This document shows, in pieces, positions 57,144 to 64,000 of a DNA stretch of 64,000 nucleotides. How positions within the stretch are numbered: position 1 is the stretch's first letter; every line of letters starts with the position of its first letter. This stretch comes from Gongronella butleri (lineage: Eukaryota > Mucoromycota > Mucoromycetes > Mucorales > Cunninghamellaceae): NCBI GenBank assembly GCA_025201375.1, contig JAIWZP010000010.1, positions 310,001 to 374,000 on the forward strand. The letters run 5' to 3'. The translations under genes were made by a program, and so were the position numbers. The notes under the pieces are model-generated. The model was not told where the DNA came from, did not search any database, and saw only the letters and a program-made list of their open reading frames with translations.

Positions 57144-60100
57144 GTTTTCGTGTTCCGTCGCTCTGGGCTGCTGGTAGGTGGAGGACAGGAAGGTCAGGGA
57201 CGCGGAGGGTGGGGCGCGGATATAGTATATGCGTTTGTCGGTAGAGGAGAGAGGGTCAGAGCAACAGGGGGGCAATTGGTGATGACTCAGATTCCGCGGC
57301 AGAATAAAAAGCCCGGAAAGGGCTTGTGTAACCTAGGGGTGCCGAATTCTAAAGCTCCCCCCAATTTCAAATGCTCATGTTGCCTGACATTTCGGGTCGG
57401 ATCAAGATCCCGAGTAAGATTCCCATGTTGTTGTTTTTTTTTGAAAAAAAAAGCCATCGATCCTGGCCTTAAGGATGAAGTCGCTTGTTCTTCACTCATT
57501 CTTTTATGAAGCAATTGTCTTTGTGTTATTGTTGAAAATACAGCAGAATTGAGTTTTAGATGTGCTCCAATATTGGGTCGTCCCCCGTGCCCACGAAAAA
57601 GGTTCAAAAAGCACGAGGATGTGGGGATGGGTGGCCATTGACGTGGACGACAGGCGACACTGGATAAATTAAAATAAAAGTGCCGACAAAAGCGGACGGG
57701 GGGCCTCATCAGTCCCTGGTTCGCGCACCATTCCCTGTTTCAGGAACAGGTAAAATTTTGTCGGACCGCACTGACATCCAAATACCCGGTCATGGTCAAC
57801 CTCTTACGCCGCCGCCGTCGCTCGGGCGCCGAGCGTCCCCTCGGCCATGTGATGCCTCGTTGCGCAGACATCTCAATGTGACAAATGATCGTGGTTGCGC
57901 GCGACGGAATCCAAGAATGTATCTGCGCGCCCGCGGACTTGGATACACACTGCATGCCTTTTTTTTATTGAATTCCTCCATGTCCAGTGTCGTCTGGTTC
58001 AAGTCTGCGGCCGATTGAAAAATGCAGATCCTGGAGAAAATGAGGAAATGGCGATATTGGCGACGAAATCAGGGATTGAACAGATCAAGCACACGCCACA
58101 TTTACGTTGAAACACGTTCTGTTGCCAAATGCGCAAGCAGGAGACTCCAATGGGCCAGTGGGATGCAAGTTGCAAGCCGTCAAGAGTGTGCTTCCGGCAA
58201 ATTCATAATCAGCCGTCGCCGAGCTCCCAAACAAAAATCGAAAAAATAGGTCTCCAGAATTGCGCCAACCCCTCTTGCAAGAAAGAGGGCATGGAGAAAC
58301 CACGAAAAATGCCAAAAAAGAGCGAGGTCCCATTGCACAGTGACGAGCAATGAGCCATTTTCGAATTAACTTTGCAGGCGAATGGCACACGAGCAACGCA
58401 TCACAGAGCCGCCCTGACGCATTAACCCCTAGAGACGTACCAGACACATGAATTTGCTGCGCTCGAGGAGCGCCTACCATGGATTCGGCGCGAAAAATGA
58501 CGCGTCCAGATCGAGCCAAAAAAGACCCGTTTTCTGGTGCAAGTCAATTACACTGAAAACACATCTTTTCCACCGCTCACCGGCATGCACGTATGCATCA
58601 GAGTCTACTCTTTCTGATGGTTGTTTTTTCAGCGCGCTTCAACCAATTTTCGTCGAGATGCCCTTGGGGAGAAAAAAAGAAAAAAATCTCAAAAGGTTGT
58701 ATTTTACGTCATAACCAGCTAATTGACCCAAGGTCTTTACTGCATATTTATCGGTTAATGATGCGCGTTCGCCATATGTATGAATGGCGTGGCGAGATGA
58801 GAACCTCAATTTATTCATTTTCAAATCCTGGACTGCACCCCTTGGAAAATGGAGGAAAAATCGCGACTTTTGAAAATCAACATAGCGCGGCATCAAGTGG
58901 CGTCTGCCCCATAAAACTTCTCTATTGGGATAATTTGGCCTCCTGCTTCTCGTAAATGATCTGAAAACGGTGTGCCAATCAGCCCGTTGACGAGAAATTG
59001 GACGTTTTCCCAGAAATCTGCAATTTCGGCTCCAGCGCGTTAAATTACGAACTGATCAGGCTGAAAACTTACCTGTGGAAAGGGACGCGCGTGAGTGTCA
59101 TTTTGTCCCAGCCCGGCAAAGCCGATGCGCAAATTTTGCCCACTTGCAACATCCAAACAAACATTTCAATCTCATTTTTCTCAGCAATGGACAAAATAAA
59201 GGACAGCGTGCTGCAGTGACCATAAACGCAGAATTCGATTCTCTATCGGATGAACCCAGTTTCACCAGAGTACGACCAAAACTGACTCAGAAACTTCAAT
59301 TTCTAAACTTCGGCTTTAATTGCTCTTTCCTCGAAAACGGCTCGATCGACCCTCGATTTTTATTGCAGATTTGCTTAGAAAGAGGGAGTCAATGCATCTA
59401 ATGACATGACTCTCAGATGTCCAATGTGTAGGTTGCCAAACGGGTTTGAGACCTTTGTCTGGGCTGGCCCTCTCGAAAGCTATGGACCCTCCAGATGCAT
59501 TTTGACCTGACCCACTTTTTTTTTTCTAAATTTGAAAAAAAAAATTCGTCACCAAGGACTCATCATCGCAGCGCCACGAAACTTTTACATGTAATGGATG
59601 TTGCTCCTCTCTTCTCAGAAAAAAATAAAAAACCAAAGGTCGATCATGTGGTTTGTCGGGAAGCACGACATTGCTGAAAATTTGGCTGTAGCGCGTTTTT
59701 GAAAAAATCATTTCGCGGTAAAATCATGATTCGATCATTGCCAAACTTTGCCACTTTACTATTTCAGCGTCTCTCTTTGAAGAAAAAATTAAAAAACCAG
59801 AGGTTGGTTGGGATTTTTTCGAGTCATTCGCCGTTTTCAAGAATCGTCACAAATTCAATGATGACTCACACAAATCGTGATTAATTTGCCTCCCAACCCT
59901 TTACCTTTTGATTATTTCGCCGCGCCTTATTTAACAAGACATTGAAAACCAGAGGTTGACTGGGTCGTTGTGCAGATAAATTCGAAATCTGGACATTATC
60001 ACATTTACAGAATTAAACACCACAAATCATCATGGTTGAGTAGCGCAATCGTTGCACGTTACTCTGGCGGCCCCGATGCTCTATTGATGGCACGCAATGG

Positions 60101-60187
60101 CATCGCCAAGTGCAAAAGAATCTACAATGTACAATGATTTTATTGCTTGTCCGCAACAAAAGAATCTAATTTTTGGAAACATAAAAA
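57144..60187. other. 3-kb gene-free interval with repeat copy D
   Basis: Bases 57144-58030 contain no recognised gene. Bases 58240-60044 are repeat copy D. No splice-consistent coding sequence is evident. Confidence 0.5.
58240..60044. repeat. dispersed degenerate repeat, copy D
   Basis: Blocks match copy C (58240-58440), copies A and C (58580-58830), copy A at 12310-12410 (59280-59410), copy B at 40250-40370 (59720-59810) and copy A at 10690-10850 (59880-60044, including CACAAATCATCATGGTTG). The block order differs from copy A, so the family is mosaic or rearranged. No TACWGTA heptamer was seen in this copy. Confidence 0.65.
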
Positions 60188-60897
60188 CTATGACACGATG
60201 ACTTTTTCGAGAATGTACGCGTCGCGCGGTTCGACGTTCTTGTAGTAATCCTGTTGCGTGCCGGTGACATCGAAGCCATTCTCTTTGTAAAACTCCACGG
60301 CGGGATCGTTGTTGATTTGCACGTGCAAGTACACCTTGGCAATTGCCTGATCCTTTTGTCCCGCCTCGTTCATGATGTGATCCAACAGCTGCTTGCCTGA
60401 ATGTACGTGTAAGCGCGTCGTTCATGACCCTAAACCTCCCACAAAACTAGCTTTTACCAAGTCCAAGGCGACGATACGCCTGCAAGACGCCCAATGTCAT
60501 GATGTACAGATTCACCTTGTCGCTGCCCTCGACCTCTTCCTTGCGGCAGCACACCGCGCCTGCGCACACGTCATTGTAATACACTACGCGTGACCAAAAA
60601 CGAAAAAAAACAAGAGATATGAGCATCCAATGTGCCATTAGCGCCATGTTGCACGCGTCTTTTTTTTTTTTTTTTCTCTCTCTCTCTTTTTTTTGGCATC
60701 TATGCGTGCAGATCCATCTTGCATCAACGTCAGCAAAGCAACCTAAAAACTTTACCAAGTTTGGCAAACTCGCCGACGGCAAGCACATTTTGGTAAAAAG
60801 ACTCCTTGTACTCGACGGGGAAGAGGGTCGCGTTGAGCTTGCGCAGCTGTCCAAGATTGTTGGGTGTCACGTCGCCCAATGCAATACGTTGATACAT
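60188..60897 (-). CDS. N-alpha-acetyltransferase NAA50-like (GNAT)
   Basis: Three exons: 60756-60897, 60458-60583 and 60188-60396, in frame, 158 aa. It begins MYQRIALGDVTPNNLGQLRK and has LNATLFPVEYKESFYQNVL, the conserved NAA50 substrate-pocket region. The acetyl-CoA loop is RRLGLGKQLL across the second junction. The strand YLHVQINNDPAVEFYKENGF and the final YYKNVEPRDAYILEK are typical. NAA50 acetylates Met-starting N-termini and associates with NatA. Length and motifs are complete. Introns carry GACGCG(C/T) motifs, and the first has long A and GA runs. Confidence 0.94.
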
Positions 60898-61002
60898 GGC
60901 GGAAAGGGGGAGAGGAAAAAAAAAAAAGCGGAAAGAAAGGGACAAAAACAACAAAAAAGCGGATTCGAGCGGTCCTTTTTGAAGCCCAGTGCTTGTGGAA
61001 AC

Positions 61003-61033
<31 letters not shown>

Positions 61034-61174
61034 AGGAACATTTTCGTTCTTTTATTATTACTGGAGTACAAATAAAAATATGCTTTACACAACAAGAAAC
61101 GATGCTAAATGATAATCTATAGGGGGATGGGAAACAATTGATGAAGTAAAATCGGCCATTGGGGGGGCGCATTG

Positions 61175-62040
61175 TTACCGGCGACGGCGGTGGTCATCGT
61201 CGTCGTCGTCATCAGGGAGGTACTGAGTGCTATCGAGTGAGGCGCGTTCATCAGAGTCATCGTCCGTGGTCGCATGTGACACGCTAAGACTGTGTGGATC
61301 GGCCGTGGTATATATGGATGTTGGCAGCAGGGTGGTGCCAGCTTGGTGTTGCTGTGCGGGTGAGCCGTGATGGCTGTGGTGGTCGGGGATGACAATGGTA
61401 ATGGCTGTTTGACGATGCGCGGCCGGTGGTGGTGGCGTTGCGGCGTGTGTGTCGCTTAATGTGGCAAGGTCGAGCTCTTTGCCGCCATTCATAAGCATTT
61501 CCGACGGCGTGCCGCCATTTTCGGCCCTCTTGGGGTGGTCAAAGTACTCGGATGACGAAGTGGTGGACGGCATGCCCATGGCGGCATGGTGATCCTCGCT
61601 CAAGCGGCGCCTGAGCCGTGGCAAACGCAGAATTTGTGTAGGTGTCGTACCTGCAGACGACATGCTGGTGCGCGTCAGCGTGCGGCTCGCAAAGGTGCCA
61701 ATGTGGAATAATGGAATGGTGATGCCGTGCACAATCACCGACGAAAGCACCATAAAATACACAATTGGCCCCACAAGCCCGCGCACACGCGCATCCGGGC
61801 CATCCTCGGCAAAATTCTCAATGGCTTCCGTGTAATAAAAGATGGCTCCGACACCAATGGGGCCAAACCACCCCGTGAAGAGCGCCTCGCGCCACGTATG
61901 GATCGCCGGCACCCATTTGTAAAGCCCAACAACCACTGGAAGCCGACGCAACAAGAGCACTAGAAGAGCCAACACGACAAGCCGCCAAGGCGTCAATTGC
62001 AAATACTCACTGTAAAACATCGCCCATGGCTAATAAAAAA

Positions 62041-62075
<35 letters not shown>

Positions 62076-63413
62076 TCAGAAACAAGGTTGTGACGCGGCG
62101 TGTTGTGTCTTTAATTTACCATCGTGGCGCCAATGTAGACAAACATGCTCAAATTGAGCAGCAAGTCGACAACTTCAGACATGTGTGCATTCTCGGTTTC
62201 TTTTCTGAACCAATCGTCCCAGGTGAACGAATTGCCAGCGATAAAGCATGCAAGCAGGTCATCGCTGCCCATGAGCGACACGGTGCCCATCAAAAACAGC
62301 GCCAGAGCAATGGCGTAGACCAAAAACGACTCCTTGTCGATCAATTTGCTGATGCAATGGCGGAGAAATCAGTGAAATTGTTACAAAAAAAACAGCACGT
62401 TTTTCTTACTTTTTCTCGGCGAGTTTGAGCAGCTTGCGCGCGACATAGCCGACAGCAAAGCCAATGATTGTGGAAAGCAAGATTTCATAGACAAGCACAT
62501 GATAGGCCCACTCACCAAGGGCAGGGCCCACAGGTTGCTGCATGAGATAAATCGCAAGGTACAAAAAGGGGAAACCAAGACCGTCATTCGCACCACTGCG
62601 TCACAAAAAAATAAAAAAAAATGAGCATGGAATTCCAAGGTGACAGGGTGTTCCCCTTTTTGGAGTCTGAGCAACAAAACGTGACAATTCGTCTTGGTGT
62701 CTATACCTTTCCGACAAGATCAAATGACGCACATTGATCGGGACGCGCTTTTCTGCAAATTTGCCAGAGACGATGGAATTGGCAAGCACCTACAGCCGAA
62801 AAAAAGGGAGAGAGAACGGTCAAAATTTCTGTCCAATAAAATCGGCTGCATAAAAAAGCCAGAAAAAAGGGGTGAGATGCACGGCTCCTTACGGGATCTG
62901 TGGGGGTGAAGCATGAAGCAATCATCAAGGATTCCAGCTAGATGAAAAAAAAAAAAGGAGAAAGGGATCGTCAATTGAGGGGAAGGGGACAGAACGGGTG
63001 GCGACGTTCTTTTTTTTTCTTACATAGCTGAGGTTGGGAATCATGGCCCACACACAGAGCGCCGTCATGATCCACATGACAATCATGACAGGTAAGAGCA
63101 TGATGGCCATGGAGCGCCATTCCCTGCGCAAGTAGGCCTTTGGCAGCGACACGCCGGCTGCCATGACCTGAATACCGATACAGAGTCGCGTCAATTCGCG
63201 AGTGATGTACGTCTCGTCGCCGCCCCAACTCGCCACATTGATGAAATTCGCACACAAGGGCCCAAACAGCACCCCGATGGCCACGGCTACCATGGCCTCG
63301 GAGATGTAAAGCCGCTCTTTGATTGTCAACGAGCACAAGCCATACAGCAGGATAAACCCGCCGAGAATGCTATATATGACCGAGATAGTTTCAACATGGG
63401 TCAAGTCCACCAT
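61175..63413 (-). CDS. Na+(K+)/H+ antiporter, CPA1 family (Nha1/Sod2-like)
   Basis: Six exons: 63024-63413, 62893-62937, 62707-62789, 62410-62595, 62120-62348 and 61175-62029, in frame, 595 aa. About a dozen hydrophobic helices fill residues 10-430. Diagnostic blocks are KERLYISEAMVAVAIGVLFG, ASCFTPTDPV (the TDP motif of the transport core), ESGANDGLGFPFL (the ND/DD ion site) and FTGWFGPIGVGAIFY. The C-terminal 150 or so residues are hydrophilic and Ser/His/Thr-rich, shorter than in yeast Nha1. It should export Na+ or K+ across the plasma membrane in exchange for protons. It lies upstream of NAA50 on the same strand, 277 bp apart. Confidence 0.94.
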
Positions 63414-64000
63414 AACGATCGAGAGAAGGTGTCAAGAGTCGGAAAACAAAGAAAACAAGGTCGAAAGCAGGGCCGTGCGTGACAAAAAAAATATGAAAAA
63501 AAAAGAAGGATATAGACGAGTGCCGAAAAATAAAAACGTGCAAACAAAAAAAAAAGTAGCACGAGGTGGTATAGCGATTGGAAAAGAAAAAAGAGAAAAG
63601 AATAAAAAAAGAGGTAGAAAAGAAAAAAAAGTGTGTCAATTCCAAATTCCACCTTTTTTTTCGAATCCGAAAAAATCATGCTGAATCGGCCACCCGAAGC
63701 GGGGAAATGCTCGATTTGGGGCTTTTGTGCAACGTGCGTGATTTCTGCCAGAGGTCGAAAGGAGGGGGCCATGGCTTTCAAACACCATCACCGTGAACTT
63801 TTTGGGCCCGTTGACAGCTGTGTCACCGTGATCCGTTGATGCCGAATGCTTGCAAGCGTGAAAAATAAAAAAAACACATAAACAAGTATATCTTGGAGGC
63901 GCCATTGGGCACCCTATCTTGCCAATTGTCAAGGAGAAGTTGCAATAAAACTGATGCAAGGGGGAACTTTCTCGTCCACAACAGAATGCCAAAAAAAAAA
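63414..64000. other. region upstream of the antiporter, window edge
   Basis: A-rich promoter-like DNA (63480-63640) and then mixed sequence to the window end. No coding sequence is supported. Confidence 0.5.

Overview
The window is nuclear DNA of a fungus. It encodes an Aur1-type inositol phosphorylceramide synthase (a fungal enzyme), and nearly all of its host genes are split by short GT-AG introns with long A and T runs. A BTG/Tob protein, tyrosine-recombinase and DDE transposons, and the gene style suggest an early-diverging lineage (Mucoromycota-like). That placement is inference. I saw no rRNA, tRNA, CRISPR or bacterial operon.

Host genes lie in compact clusters. Left: a coiled-coil/Cys-rich protein (171-1499, -), electron transfer flavoprotein beta (2697-3732, -), a nuclease-like orphan (4020-4859, +) and a four-HMA copper P-type ATPase (5222-8861, -). 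Middle: L-2-hydroxyglutarate dehydrogenase (23973-26111, +), a LETM1/Mdm38 protein (26697-28222, +), the Rad2/XPG nuclease (30504-34555, -) divergent from a small two-helix membrane protein (34767-35154, +), BTG/Tob (35395-36088, -), a GATA factor (36624-37969, +) and the CAF1/POP2 deadenylase (38527-39659, +). Right: malate dehydrogenase with a possible peroxisomal tail (43643-44881, -), a trehalose-phosphate synthase/phosphatase with a damaged phosphatase motif (45819-49291, +), Aur1 (53470-55113, +), a Nudix hydrolase with a predicted membrane tail (55715-57143, -), an NAA50-like acetyltransferase (60188-60897, -) and a CPA1 Na+/H+ antiporter (61175-63413, -). Exon joins were read by eye; all keep frame except one junction in the LETM1 gene.

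The accessory zone is 12.4-21.8 kb. A decayed tyrosine-recombinase element is interrupted by a 4,997-bp, AT-rich mobile element (14183-19179). This element has identical 243-bp terminal direct repeats, each bounded by 13-bp inverted ends, and a 3-bp AGA target duplication. It carries a DDE (Harbinger/IS5-like) transposase region followed by a chromodomain, a protein with two zinc-knuckle motifs of a kind common in giant viruses, and a 575-aa protein I do not recognise. Two of its genes share an 18-bp motif exactly 27 bp before the ATG. A nearby deleted recombinase copy (21564-21784) preserves the empty target site. Two further inverted-repeat insertions lie at 19857-20400 and 20754-21560.

A second signal runs through the non-coding DNA. 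The heptamer TACAGTA/TACTGTA occurs about 49 times by eye, against roughly 8 expected, with 28 copies in 39.9-43.3 kb. Comparison of repeat copies shows several to be 5-bp gains at a TA. This is the known form of the excision scar left by Tc1/mariner elements whose ends begin CAG. One such scar accounts for the frameshift in the DDE transposase. Degenerate dispersed repeats fill 10.2-13.0, 40.2-42.3, 49.7-50.5 and 58.2-60.0 kb.
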